Origin: Mya arenaria
Taxonomy: Eukaryota; Mollusca; Bivalvia; Myida; Myidae
Assembly: GCF_026914265.1 (NCBI RefSeq)
Contig: NC_069135.1
Location: 16,298,406 to 16,362,405, forward strand
Length of the DNA: 64,000 bases
Reading direction: 5' to 3'
Part shown: piece after piece, positions 33,595-46,555 of the stretch
Numbering within the stretch: the stretch's first letter is position 1
How the letters are laid out: every line of letters starts with the position of its first letter
Made by a program: the position numbers and the translations under genes
Notes under the pieces: generated by a model
What the model saw: the letters and a program-made list of their open reading frames with translations, nothing else
The model's database searches: none
What the model was told of the DNA's origin: nothing

Positions 33595-35027
33595 ATGTGT
33601 TTTGTCGGGATAAACATCATGTTGTTTTCGCTTTGCATCGCAGGTAATTTTTCGTTTTATATAAATGTATTACGTAGTATAAAATTCGAATGGTTTTAGT
33701 GACGGCTCTATGCCTACCTACATTTTATTGTGTCATTATATTTCATTTTGTCAGGGTGCTGGTCGATGTCGGTAAGATGCGGTCAGGAGGCTGAGCTTGA
33801 TATGGATGGCCAGAACTCCACGGCGTGTACTGACCAATCGATGCCACCTGGTGGCAACAGTGACATTGGCGAAGACACGGAAGCCGACGACATTATGCAC
33901 GGAACAAGGTCCATTTACTTGTTGATCGTGGTTGGCGGTGTAATTGCGCTTCCGGCGGTTACCGTTGTTCGCATCTGTTGGGCACGGAAGTTACAGAAGG
34001 CGCGACGACGCATATACCGGGAGGTGGAGGACGGTGCTGAGACAGATGGACGGGGAGTGGATATCTTCGCCATCAGCCATGGTAAGTATGGGAGCATATA
34101 TATATTTAATGCGACTCAATATACATTATGTATAAAGACATGTCAACATGTTTAAGTCCTGAATGCATGCTATTGCAGGTAGGTGTAGAATGGACGTTAA
34201 CAGATTGAATGTTTTTAATCCTTGCCTTGGACCAAACATGTATATGCTTTGTATGCCGTGTTTACTCGTAAACAAAGTTTTGTTGTAAAATGTGAGAGTG
34301 TATAATTTATTATCTAAGTTGTAATATAATGATGTGATAAACAGTTGGTTGGGCCGATTTATTTGTTTAAAATTTGATCGTCTGGATTACTTTTATTCAT
34401 GTTTTGTTATTACTTTTATTCATGTTTAGTTATTCATGTTATACGTGCATTCGACTTGAACATCATGTAAACAATATCAAGTTAAATATCCTTGACCTTT
34501 AGCTCAAGTCTATTGTAACATACTACGCAATTCAACAGAGTCCACGTGGACGGTTGAAAAACATACTCAAAAGGACCAGATCTCAATTAAAACCAGTTTG
34601 TAAACATACCTGGAATAATGTTCTGCGAAAACTCGGTAAACCGCGTCTCCTCAAAACACTGTGTACGCTCGGGTTCTATCTCTCACACACGGCCATGGAA
34701 GATACTTATAGTCCAACTCGACGTCCATGCGACCGCACACTGTCTTTGTTGTCCAATTATCTGTAACTTATGTACATCCGTTTTGATAATAAATATAAAG
34801 GAAAATAAGATGAACGCTTACTTCCGCATTAGAATTATTTTACAAAACATCACCTTGATGTTTCAGGCGCCATCGTACCGTGCACCTCCCCTCCGTCGTA
34901 CGAGCAGTCGGTGGCGGACCCGGATCTCGGCAAACCCCCAGCCTACGACGACCTACCACCCGTCTACGCCGAAATAAGAAGAACCGGTAAACACACGACG
35001 TCAGGAAACCATGGAAACACCCCGTGA
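33595..35027 (+). CDS. Small single-pass membrane protein with PPxY tail (178 aa)
   Basis: Three exons in phase: 33595-33643, 33755-34081 and 34867-35027. The hydrophobic N-terminus (MLFSLCIAGCW) is a likely signal peptide. Then comes a short, acidic Ser/Asn-rich outer part with one NST glycosylation sequon, a membrane span (SIYLLIVVGGVIALPAVTVV, near residues 78-97) and a basic stop (RKLQKARRR). The last exon gives a proline-rich cytoplasmic tail with PPSY, PPAY and PPVY. PPxY motifs are known ligands of WW domains, such as those of NEDD4-type ubiquitin ligases, so an adaptor role is inferred. No orthologue is recognised. AATAAA follows at 35496-35501. Confidence 0.78.
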
Positions 35028-36249
35028 GGCAAACCCGTCTATTATATTGCAAACGTTCACTACTTTGTTGGCACACTGAACGGAAAACGGACATGACCGT
35101 GTGTATGGTTATTAAGGGAACAGTCGAAGCCTTCTTTTATCACGTTGCAGAAGAACATTTCAAAGTCACCCTACAGTATAGTGCTCAAAGAAATATGCTG
35201 GACAATATAAACAACGCCTTAGGTTGCCGTAAGAACATCGCCGGATCGATGACGTCTATCGAATTGAATTCGACTTTTCGGGTGTCCGTTAGTCACGACA
35301 TGGAGTCCTGATTTAATTGTTATTGGCCTTTAACCAGCGTTCCATTTTCTCCAAAACATGCATTTGCAGCAGTCACACGATGGAATGTTCGGGAGACACT
35401 ATCGTGCCTGAGGGGACTGGGTGCTACTACCAGAATGCTTCACTAAGAAGTTTAAACGGGGAGAAGCCACGATTGAGTCTTTATATTCAATTTTAAATAA
35501 AACGTATTCCTGCTTGTCCATCACTGTTGCTTCAATATGCTTCTATCACAGCCATTGAAATTATTCTTCATATTATTTTTTTATAAAGATTTGCATACTG
35601 AAAGCATTGATGAAAACTGGGACTAAAATATGGATGTAATTTCTCAGTGATTTTTATTTTTCAATTATCTATTTTTTCTATTCTTTCGTTACACTTCGGT
35701 GTTCTATTTTGTACATTTTATAAGATAGGTTGTATAATTTTAGCTGGCCTATTTTTTAGATACATATACATCTCAATCTATGATGACAAAGCATATTTGT
35801 AGCATCATTATTTTGAATTACATTTTTGAGTAATAGTATACCCGAATATGTGAACGGTTGACAGAACAGTATTCACTATATATGTTTGATGTAAGGACTT
35901 GTTAAGGTGTGGTACAATAACTTGTTTCTATAATTGATAATCTTTGTACCGTTACCACGGTTTGACCGATATGTTCATGACCTATTAAATTTTGCGATGA
36001 CATACTTAGGCTAACTTACATAAATAACGAAAAAAAACAGGCTCCCAACGGTTATATAATGGTAATTAAGAAATATGTCAGACTTATTTCTATGTATTAT
36101 TGTTATTAATAAATTGTTACTTTTAACCAATTCTTGCTCTTAGGCCATACCAAGCTGATTCAGTGTTTAGCGTCAGTACAGAAAAAAAACACTCACTTAT
36201 TTGCAGAAAAGCGATCTGACAAAGTGAACTTTAGAATAGCCTAAAAGCC
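35028..36249. other. 3' UTR and intergenic DNA
   Basis: Contains AATAAA at 35496-35501, the likely end of the PPxY gene. A divergent copy of the 'AGGCCACACCAAATT' repeat may lie at 36139-36240. No other gene seen. Confidence 0.5.
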
Positions 36250-39200
36250 GGATAACGCTAATAAAGGCCTAGTACTTACAACGTCACAGAGGGCGTAATA
36301 GCCAAGTACTTACAATGTCATGGGGGCGTAATAGCTTATCAGCATATAACGCTAACGTCTTGTTATTACAACGTCAGAGGTGTGGGGGACGTAATAACCT
36401 ACCAGCATCCAACGCTTACGTCTTATCCTCACAATGTGACGGGGTGGGGCGTAATAACCTACCAGCATGTCATGCTAATGTCTAGTACTAACAACGTCAC
36501 GGAGGGCGTAATAACCTACCTGCATATAACGCTAAGGCCTAGTACTTAAAATGTCACAGGGATGGGGCGTAATAACCTACCAGTATATAACGCTATGGCC
36601 TAGTACTTAAAATGTCACAGGGATGGGGCGTAATAACCTACCTGCATATAACGCTAAGGCCTAGTACTTAAAATGTCACAGGGATGGGGCGTAATAACCT
36701 ACCAGTATATAACGCTAAGGCCTAGTACTTAAAATGTCACAGGGATGGGGCGTAATAACCTACCAGCATATAACGCTAAGGCCTAGTACTTAAAATGTCA
36801 CAGGGATGGGGCGTAATAACCTACCAGCATATAACGCTAAGGCCTAGTACTTAAAATGTCACAGGGATGGGGCGTAATAACCTACCAGTATATAACGCTA
36901 AGGCCTAGTACTTAAAATGTCACAGGGATGGGGCGTAATAACCTACCAGCATATAACGCTAAGGCCTAGTACTTAAAATGTCATGGGGATGGGGCGTAAT
37001 AACCTACCAGCATATAACGCTAAGGCCTAGTACTTAAAATGTCACAGGGATGGGGCGTAATAACCTACCAGCATATAACGCTAAGGCCTAGTACTTAAAA
37101 TGTCATGGGGGCGTAATTACCTTTCATCATATAACGCTAAAGTCTAGTACCGACAACGTCACGGAGGGCGTAATAACCTACCAGCATATAACGCTAAGGC
37201 CTAGTACTTAAAATGTCATGGGGGCGTAATTACCTTTCATCATATAACGCTAAAGTCTAGTACCGACAACGTCACGGAGGGCGTAATAACCTACCAGCAT
37301 ATAACGCTAACGTCTAGTACTTAAAACGACCACTGGGGACGTTATAATCTACAAGCCATATAACGCTTCAGGCAAGTATTTACAATGTCCAGTGGGACGT
37401 TATAATCTACAAGCCATATAACGCTTCAGGCAAGTATTTACAATGTCCAGTGGGACGTTATAATCTACAAGCCATATAACGCTTAAGTCTAGTACTTACA
37501 ACGTCCAGGGGGGCGTTATAATCTTCAAGCCATATAATGCTTAAGCGTAGTACTTACAACGCCAAGGGAGGACGTTATTATCAACAAGCCATATAACGCT
37601 TAAGCGTAGTACTTACAACGTCAATGGAGGACGATATATTCTACAAGCCATATAACGCTTAAGCGTAGTACTTACAACGTCAAGGGAGGACGATTTAATC
37701 TACAAGCCATATAACGCTTAAACGTAGTACTTACAACGTCAAGGGAGGACGTTATAATCTACACGCCATATAACGCCAAAGTCTAGTACTTACAATGCCC
37801 AGTAGGTTGGGGGTGGAGGGTAATACCCAACCAGCGAGAACACATTAAAACCTGGTTCTTACAATGTTGGAGGGGAAGGGCGTCAAAATCTACCAGCGAA
37901 AAAACGCTACAGCCTAGTACTTACAATGTCAAAGGGGGGGGGGGGGGGCGTAATAACATACCAGAGAGAAAACGCTACAGTCTAGTTCTTACAATGCCAA
38001 AGGGAGGGGGGGGGCGTAATAACATACCAGAGAGAAAACGCTACAACCTAGTACTTACAATGCCAAAGGGGAGAGGGGCGTAATAACATACCAGAGATAA
38101 AACGCTACAGTCTAGTACTTACAATGTCAAGGGGGGGGGGGCGTAATAACATACCAGAGAGAATGCGCTACAACCTAGTACTTACCATGTCAAAGGGGAG
38201 AGGGGCGAAATAACATACCAGAGAGAATGCGCTACAACCTAGTACTTACCATGTCAAAGGGGGGGGGGCGTAATAACATACCAGAGAGAAAACGCTACAG
38301 TCTAGTTCTTACAATGCCAAAGGGGGGGGGCGTAATAACATACCAGAGAGAAAACGCTACAACCTAGTACTTACAATGTCAAAGGGGGGGGGGGGGGGCG
38401 TAATAACATACCAGAGATAAAACGCTACAGTCTAGTACTTACAATGTCAAAGGGTAGAGGGGCGTAATAACATACCAGAGAGAATGCGCTACAGCCTAGT
38501 ACTTACCATGTCAAAGGGGGGGGGGGGCGTAATAACATACCAGAGATAAAACGCTACAGTCTAGTTCTTACAATGCCAAAGGGGGGGGGGGGGCGTAATA
38601 ACATACCAGAGAGAAAACGCTACAACCTAGTACTTACCATGTCAAAGGGGAGAGGGGCGTAATAACATACCAGAGATAAAACGCTACAGTCTAGTACTTA
38701 CAATGTCAAAGGGGAGAGGGGCGTAATAACATACCAGAGAGAAAACGCTACAACCTAGTACTTACCATGTCAAAGGGGAGAGGGGCGTAATAACATACCA
38801 GAGAGAAAACGCTACAACCTAGTACTTACAATGTCAAAGGGGGGGGGGGGCGTAATAACATACCAGAGATAAAACGCTACAGTCTAGTACTTACTCTACT
38901 CTAGGGGAGAGGGGCGTAATAACATACCAGAGAGAATGCGCTACAGCCTAGTACTTACCATGTCAAAGGGGGGGGGGGCGTAATAACATACCAGAGAGAA
39001 AACGCTACAGTCTAGTTCTTACAATGCCAAAGGGGGGGGGGGCGTAAAAACATACCAGAGAGAAAACGCTACAACCTAGTACTTACCATGTCAAAGGGGA
39101 GAGGGGCGTAATAACATACCAGAGATAAAACGCTACAGTCTAGTACTTACAATGTCAAAGGGGAGAGGGGCGTAATAACATACCAGAGAGAAACCGCTAC

Positions 39201-40905
39201 AACCTAGTACTTACAATGTCAAAGGGGGGGGGGGCGTAATAACATACCAGCGAGAAAACGCTTAAGCCTAAAAATTACAATGTCAAGGGGGGGGGGGGGC
39301 GTCATTTCCTATTAAAGCGAGATAACGCTACAGCCTAGAACTTACAATGTGAAGGGGCGGGGGGGGGGGGGGGTGCGTACTAACCTACCAGACAGAAAAC
39401 GCTAAAGCCTAGTACTTGCAATGTCAAAGGGTGAGACGGGGGGGGGGGAGGGGTGGTACTAACCTACCAGACAGAAAACGCTAAAGCCTAGTACTTGCAA
39501 TGTCAAAAGGTGAGGCGGGGGGGGGGGGGGGGTACTAACCTACCAGACAGAAAACGCTAAAGCCTAGTACTTGCAATGTCAAAGGGTGGGGTCGTAATAA
39601 CCTACCAGCGGGAAAACTCCAATGCCTAGTATTTATAGTATAGTATGCCTCCATATTTACCTACCAGCGTGAAAACACCGAAACCTAGTACTTACAATGT
39701 CAAAGGGGAGGGGGGAGGGGGGTAATAACCTACCACCGATAAAACGCCGAAGCGTAGTATTTACAATGTCAAAGGGGAGGGGGCGTAATAACCTACCACC
39801 GACAAAACGCCGAAGCGTAGTCTTACAATGTCAAGGAGGGGGGGGGGCGTACATGTAGTAACCTACCATCGAGAAAACGCTACAGCCTAGTACTTACAAT
39901 GTCAAAGGGTGAGGCGGGAGGGGGGGCGTAATAACCTACCAGACAGAAAACGCTAAAGCCTAGTACTAACAATGTCAAAGGGTGAGGCGGGGGGGGGGGC
40001 GTAGTAACCTACCACCGATAAAATGCCGAAGCGTAGTATTTACAATGTCAAATGGGATGGGGCGTTATAATTACCATCGAGAAAACCCTAAAGCCTAGTA
40101 CTTACAATGGCAATGGGGAGGGGGCGTAATAACCTACCATCGAGAAAACCCTAAAGCCTAGTATTTACAATGTCAAAGGGGAGGGGGCGTAATAACCTAC
40201 CATCGAGAAAACCCTAAAGCCTTGTATTTACAATGTCAAAGGGGAGGGGGCGTAATAACCTACCATCGAGAAAACCCTAAAGCCTTGTATTTACAATGGC
40301 AAAGGGGAGGGGGCGTAATAACCGACCATCGAGGAAACCCTAAAGCCTTGTACTTAAAATGTCAAAGGGGAGGGGATGTAATTATCTACCAGCGGGAAAA
40401 CGCCGAAGCGTAGTCATACAATGTCAAGGGGGGGGGGGGGGGGGAGGGGTGCGAAATAACCTACCAGACAGAAAACCCTAAAGACTAGTATTTACAATGT
40501 CAAAGTGGAGGGGGCGTTATAACCTACCAATGAGAAAACCCTAAAGCCTAGTACTTACATTGTCACGGGGGTGTAATAATCTACCAGCGAGAAAACGCCG
40601 AAGCCAAGTACTTCAAATGTCAAGGGGGGGGGGGGCGTAATAACCTACCAGTGAGAAAACTTTAAGCTTAATATTACAATGTCGAGAAAACCCTAAAGCC
40701 TAGTACTTAAAATTCCAAAAGGGGCGGAGGGAGGGGGTGTCCGAATAACCTACCAGCGAGAAAACCTTCAAGCCTAGTACTTAAAATGACAAGGGGGGGC
40801 GTAATAATCTACCAGCGGGAAAACCCCAAAGCCTAGTACTTAAAGTGTCAAAGGGGGGGGGGTGTTATAACCTACCAGCGAGAAAACCCTCAAGCCTTCA
40901 CATGG
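36250..40905. repeat. Large G-rich minisatellite, ~60-bp unit, roughly 75 copies
   Basis: The unit is built as GCGTAATAACCTACCAGC, a variable AT-rich part, AACGCTAAGGCCTAGTACTTA, then AATGTCA and a G-rich spacer. Variants are grouped: 36.25-37.3 kb 'CACAGGGATGGGG' type, 37.3-37.8 kb 'ACAAGCCATATAACGC' type, 37.8-39.3 kb 'CATACCAGAGAGAAAACGC' type with G runs of 8 or more, and 39.3-40.9 kb mixed and more diverged. The plus strand is consistently G-rich. Short open frames inside (for example 40222-40413) are products of the repeat. It separates the PPxY and TMEM26 genes. Confidence 0.95.
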
Positions 40906-41453
40906 GCAAGTAATACATCGGATATCTATCAGGGTTCATCTACATCTAGACAAGCAGTACATCGGATATCTGTAAGGGTCGTCCTACACCTAGGCTGCAA
41001 CATGCGTATGCTTTTTAAACATACAGGCGACAGGGTGTCCAAGACATCTAATAACAAACATATTTCAAATTTAAATCTTACTGTTTTTCAAGAGTAATTT
41101 TCATTGGTCAGTGAGTATGCAGTAACAATGACTCGATAACCATCGGGGGGAGGTTGCTACGTTGTGAACACCAAATATGGAAAGGTCATATACTTTATGT
41201 ACAGAAAGTTTAAACTAATGCGATCATCATTTATTAAGTGGCTATACGATAGTTCAATGATGTTAGTCATATTCAATATCGTCCAGTGGTATTGTCTTTC
41301 CAATACAACCATATCCGGACTCACCAGCGTTGCTATCAATCACGCGTTTAGTTTTCCTTGCGCAGAAATTATTTGTTACATAAATCGTGTACACGGATGT
41401 ACGTTCACGATGCATATATAATTTAGATAGTGTAAAGTCGGGATTAAGAGAAA
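40906..41453. other. Upstream region of TMEM26
   Basis: Holds a short imperfect duplication (GCAGTACATCGGATATCTGT and AAGTAATACATCGGATATCTA near 40918-40973). No exon supported; the promoter or 5' leader of the gene at 41454 is expected here. Confidence 0.4.
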
Positions 41454-43467
41454 ATGAACGCTCCAAGACAACGTCTACGGAAGTTGAACCTTGAGCGTAT
41501 TGAGTTCCGGTCAGACTTTCACAAGTACCGGAAGGTGTTTCGGGCGGTCCTAGCACGGACGCTGCTCATTGGGCACGCATGCGTGTCAGTGTATACCGCG
41601 GCTAAAGTTGACGCGAGATACAATGGGATATATGCGCTCTGCATACCGCTGTTCTTTCTCGAGACAGCCACCGTATTGTATTTCCGGTACGGATGCGAAT
41701 GGAAAAGGTACGTGATTGCAAGAAAATATACTAGTATGATAAAGTGAATTATACTTCATTTAAATTCTAAAAAGAGAAGGCAGCTATGTATAAGCTGGCA
41801 TAAGTCGCGTACAATTCTGTTTCATGACCAGATATACCTGAGTGTTTTTTTCTCCTTTTCCTTATGCGTGAAGGTGCGTTTTAGAAGCTAAATATGTAAA
41901 CTATGATTGCAAGAATGGAACACATTTATGTAATTAATTTTACAATATATTTACATGTGTATATATAAACGTATTTGCCTTTCCCTTATGTTCTTTTCCT
42001 TATGTTTATAGCATTACAAAACACAGTGATACACCTAACTCGCTGACATAATCTTTTGAAACTTGTTTATTTTCAGAATATGCACTGCTTTTGTCAGTTA
42101 CCTGCTGACAATGATTCCTGTCCTCTGGATTTTACGTCTCAACGACATTTCTGTCGCTATGACCAGCCCGGCTCAAAACGTCACCGGAAATCAACTGAAC
42201 ACTTCCGCACCGCAGCAGAGTTTTGATGTCACTTTGTTCGGTAATAAGGTAACCCCCCAGACAGTCTTACAAATTATCGAAAGACAAGGCTGGTAATATA
42301 TTCATAGGTACTTTTATGTATTCATCAGAGGTAAAATATCCGCAAAGTTCACCTTTTTGTACACATTCTAAATTCAACAAATTTCCAGTCGATGTTCGCT
42401 GACGTGTTCCGTGGTGAGCGGCTAACGTCTCTGCTAGAGCAGTCAATGATGATTCTACTTATCATTTGCCGGTGGCTGCTACCCCGCGGCCGCATAGACC
42501 GGAATTCCCTCTCCCAGCTGCTCATCATGTACTCGGCCATCAGCGCGGACATACTGGACTTCTCGGACACAGTGACCAGGGATGAGGTGATGCGCCACCC
42601 ATTTTTTAGATACGGCGTCCTCGGAGTCTGGTAGTTATTTTCTAAGATATTTGAAATTCCTCTTTTTACACGATACTTTTGTATACTATTTATCACCCAT
42701 GCTTTTATTTACTTTTTATATAATTAGAATGTAATTACAGTAAAATATCGATCATAAAAGAAGCCTTGGAAAAAATACCTAATTGATTAACTGCTTCAAA
42801 CGTGTCCTCTTCAGGTCGCTCAGTCTAGTCCAGTTTGTTGTCGTCATTACCACTGCGTTTACATTCCGCCGAAAACAGCGACTTCCGGTTCTAGGTACTG
42901 ACGCAGGGCGCGGGGACGACGGCTCGGAGGACAAGTCGGAAGTGTTGTCCATCCTGATGGTGTTCTTCATGCAGGACGGACCTTTCCTTGTTGCGCGCGT
43001 CTACATGGTCTACCTGGGTGTCGTCGACTACATGATTCTTTTCTTCACGCTCAAGGTACCGTGTTACATGTATGAGATTAAGGCTGTGAAAGATAATTTT
43101 CGACAATAAAACTTGCTAGTTGATAAACATATCATACACGCTCGGCATTAACCATATTTGATATGTAAGATGTGTTCATATTAGATAAGCTTTTGTTTGA
43201 CGCTGTTATACTGTCAAGCTAAAATAAATTCATTTCCTTCTCCAGAACCTATTGACACTTGTGCTGGGCCTGTACCGGTTCTGCGTGCTGTGCGGCTGCG
43301 TTGCGAACGAGGGGAACGACCTGCTCCGGAAGTCAGAGATCGCACGCTCCATGGAATCCCTCGACACTCTGGACGACTGGGGGACAAATCGCAAGAATAA
43401 ACAACGGCCCATCAAGAATGCAAAGCCTGTCAAACCAGACAAACACAACAAGCACCAACGATTTTGA
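41454..43467 (+). CDS. TMEM26: Transmembrane protein 26 orthologue (376 aa)
   Basis: Multi-pass membrane protein of the TMEM26 family; human TMEM26 is 368 residues. Five exons in phase: 41454-41707, 42077-42248, 42389-42630, 42815-43055 and 43246-43467. Family landmarks: ALCIPLFFLETATVLYFRYG in exon 1; YLLTMIPVLWILRLN in exon 2; MMILLIICRWLLPRG then LSQLLIMYSAISADILDF in exon 3; FMQDGPFLVARVYMVYL in exon 4, matching the vertebrate IQDGPFLVVRL block; and LTLVLGLYRF in exon 5. The extracellular loop after the second span has two NxS/T sequons (NVTG, NTSA). The tail is charged and Lys-rich. The molecular role of the family is poorly known. Confidence 0.93.
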
Positions 43468-44390
43468 GAGCGGGCGATCCAATGCATATACTCACACGAA
43501 ATGCTCGTTTATTTAGCTGGGTGCGTCTAGTTACGTGTTTCGGAGTCTACACATTACTCCTGTTGGCAGATTAGATAGGAACTCGGTTCGAAAGCACTTC
43601 TATTGATGATGATTCGCATGCTCTTGCTCCCTAATTGAAGAGACAATTATCAGAAGCTAGACAAAGTTAAGATATGTTGTAACGATATTTTACCACCATA
43701 ACCATGTTTCTTCTCTACTATTTGTGGGCATTATTTTATTCTATCTATGATATTATTAATTGTTTTTTGCTTTATTTTGCTTTTTAATCATTGTTTCAAA
43801 ATACAAATATATTCATTTGATGTTAGCACAGTGTTAGTCTTTGTGACACAGTTAACAACGGAGCAATGATACTTTAAGCGCTTTTTAATTGAACTTTGAA
43901 CATAATATACAAATCTAGATGTTATTGGCTAATGCAAATATATGCGATAAAGATCATACCAATAGTATGTACACTAATTATATCCGTGTTTACGTAAGTG
44001 ACATCAATCCTATGAATTGCTTCAAAGTTCAAGAGCTGCAATGGTAGACTATACTTGTAGCTCTTAAATATCAGTCACTTAGCATAGCACATGTATGCGT
44101 AATTGCATATTGGTGGAATGATTATGATGACGTATATACAGCGTCCCATATAGTATTAAGAGTACTTCCTAAGAAAGGCAGTTGTTTTGTCTTTTTACGT
44201 CAGACAAATACTAATGTCATTGTCTATATAAGGAACTCTATATACAACATGCCTGCAAGTGTGAGAACGCGTGAAAATTTGCTTTATTTTGCTCATTACA
44301 ATTATACTATTGTGGAGACATGTCATAAACAATATGTTTGCAAACGTATATGACATGAATGAATGAAACACGAGTACACATGGATCAAAA
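43468..44390. other. Intergenic between convergent genes
   Basis: Holds the 3' ends of TMEM26 and of the minus-strand 123-aa gene. AATAAA on the minus strand at 44283-44288 lies about 105 bp past that gene's stop. No other feature seen. Confidence 0.5.
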
Positions 44391-45789
44391 TCACAAGTCC
44401 GTCTCCAGATATTTCTTGTCCGTCTGTCTGCTGTCTCTTGACGTAGATTTCTCCCCCTTTCTGGCAGGGCTTATAAGTGATGGTCGGTTGTTTGACGAGA
44501 ACTCTTTTAAAATTTCTTCATCCGACTTGTCTATTTGTATGGTCTGAAAAAGATGAACTTTAATAACAATTTTTTTTTGTAAATTACAGAAGTTACTTTT
44601 TTGTTTGTTTATTCCAATTTCATGCGACCGTATGGAAATCGGCTCTTTGTTCATGTTTGCGTCGCGAGATTCTTGCTTTTCTGACTGAGAAGGAATTGGA
44701 CATGTACGGCTATAATAATATCATGGAAACTACCCAGACGTTGAGGCCATATTATGATAGTGTTTAAAAGTACATCGTTCAAAGGACAAGCAGTACAAAA
44801 CAAAGAGACAATGACACCAAACACTTATTAGGACATACCTATCAATATATCGCTTATATAACGTATAAATCAAAAATGCTAGGTAACCGTCATGTTAAGG
44901 GAGAACACTCGGGCGCCATTAGGTCATTCGAAATCCCATTCGGATATCCTCGGCCATATTCTACGAGAACAACTTCGGATGTATGCTGGTACATCAGTAG
45001 AAGTAGTTCGTAAAATTTTGAATTATATAATATATTAAATGTAGTGTTTTAGCTTGAATTTGTAGATCTAAGTTTAAATTGATTAACAATGGCGTGTTTT
45101 ATTGCAAACAAAATTAAGATTCCCAAGTGTTAAGTCATTAAGTTTAAGTGCTTAATTGCAATTGCCATGCGATCTACTTTCAGCGTATTTAAAATGTACC
45201 GATTTCTAACATTGTAAACCGTCCATATACATCCGAGGTTGTTTTTGATAGAAATGGCCGAGGAGCTCCGAATGACGAATTCCAAATAAAGACAAAACAA
45301 ACGCAACCTGTTATTATTTTGCTAAACTCGATCAAAAGTTATATTTTTTATTTTGAGAGAATAGGCAAAAAAGTGTATGTCCTCCTACCAACTCCTCGTC
45401 GACCTGTGAGAACCGCGAAAACGTCTGTTTTAGGCGCGTCTTGGCGGCCGTCCTTCGCTCCTCCTCGCCACCTTTCTTCCGGCGCCGCTTCACAAACCAG
45501 TTACACGCGAACCAGAAGGAGGCGGTGGCCCCCATGAGAAAGATCAAGGTCAGCATGACAATTGTCCCCTGGTCCACAGGGTCAACGCCTGTGAAGGATG
45601 GGAATCGGTAGTGGTCGATGTGGTTATTCATAAATTGACATTTTATGTGTTAATCAATTTTGTTTTATACAAAGAATATGAATACATATTTTTAAATAAA
45701 ATATCATATAAATCAAATTAATATTACAATAAAATGATGAAAGTTTTATAGGAAGAAAATGTATCCGTACCGTTGCCGTTTTCCGGCAT
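44391..45789 (-). CDS. Small single-pass membrane protein (123 aa)
   Basis: Three exons in phase: 45771-45789 (ATG 45789, only 19 nt coding), 45389-45588 and 44391-44543. The sequence begins MPENGNGVDPVDQG, then a membrane span (TIVMLTLIFLMGATASFWFA, residues about 15-34) and a basic block (KRRRKKGG), so the tail should face the cytosol. The tail is charged, with many Ser, Lys and Asp (for example KSDEEILKEF). There is no signal peptide, so it is probably type III. I recognise no family. Intron 2 contains a MITE (44938-45272). Confidence 0.7.
44938..45272. mobile_element. MITE with ~50-bp terminal inverted repeats
   Basis: Left arm CATTCGGATATCCTCGGCC ... ACAACTTCGGATGTATG (44938-44987). The right arm (about 45221-45272) is its imperfect inverse, CATACATCCGAGGTTG ... 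GGCCGAGGAGCTCCGAATG. The core is about 230 bp, AT-rich and non-coding. It lies in intron 2 of the 123-aa membrane gene. Confidence 0.75.
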
Positions 45790-46409
45790 TGTTGCTGTTT
45801 TTAATCAATCATTTCACAATAAACATTAAAGACACCGCACTTGATCACCGACAAACAATGGGATGCATAAATAAATAATCAAATTGCATCTGAGTGAAAT
45901 AGTGGAAACGGAAGACATGATTGAAACCGGAAACACTCACTATATCTCTTCACTACAACAGGACATACCAACCACAGGGTTATACTGCGAGTTACCTCCC
46001 TGTCTCCCTCTAGAAAGCTGATGACATCACGCTAGTTTGATGGGAATGGACTCCTGCTGTGGTGTACGAAATTTAGTGACATTTTACCTAAAATATCAAC
46101 TTTTTTCTTTAGATTTATCAAAGGAGTCACTCCTACCATCTATCTAGCTTAAAATAACTATGAATTATGGCTGTTTAACAAAATCAGAAAATCTCGAAAT
46201 GCCTAAATATATCTGGTATTAAGGCATAATTATGGATTCCATATCTAGAAACCAATTTAATGATATACACATATGGCCATTTATGGCCATAAACCTTGTC
46301 TCATGAGCATCAAATTACTGGCCAAGTTTGCTGAAGATGGTTTAAAAATGATGGCTGCATTTCAATTATAGTTACAAATAAGCATTATCATAGGACGAAA
46401 TTGCAAATT
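45790..46409. other. Upstream region of the 123-aa gene
   Basis: AT-rich; the promoter is expected here. No other gene or repeat recognised. Confidence 0.4.
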
Positions 46410-46542
46410 ATGAATAAATTAATTGGAAACATGTGGGGTATCTTCATGCACTGTCAAATAGACTGTTTAAAGGCATCAAATTCTTAAAGCGTATTTGACA
46501 GTGCATGAAAATATCCCACATGTTTCAAACTAATTTATTCAT
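46410..46542. repeat. Long hairpin: 51-bp inverted repeat with 31-nt loop
   Basis: Left arm 46410-46460 (ATGAATAAATTAATTGGAAA ... ACTGTCAAATA) pairs with 46492-46542 with about four mismatches. Part of the loop, GCATCAAATTCTTAAAG, is repeated directly after the right arm (46544-46560). Confidence 0.9.
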
Positions 46543-46555
46543 AAGCATCAAATTC

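Noticed and set aside
40222-40413. Open frame in the G-rich minisatellite
   Set aside because: It follows the repeat unit and has no coding features.
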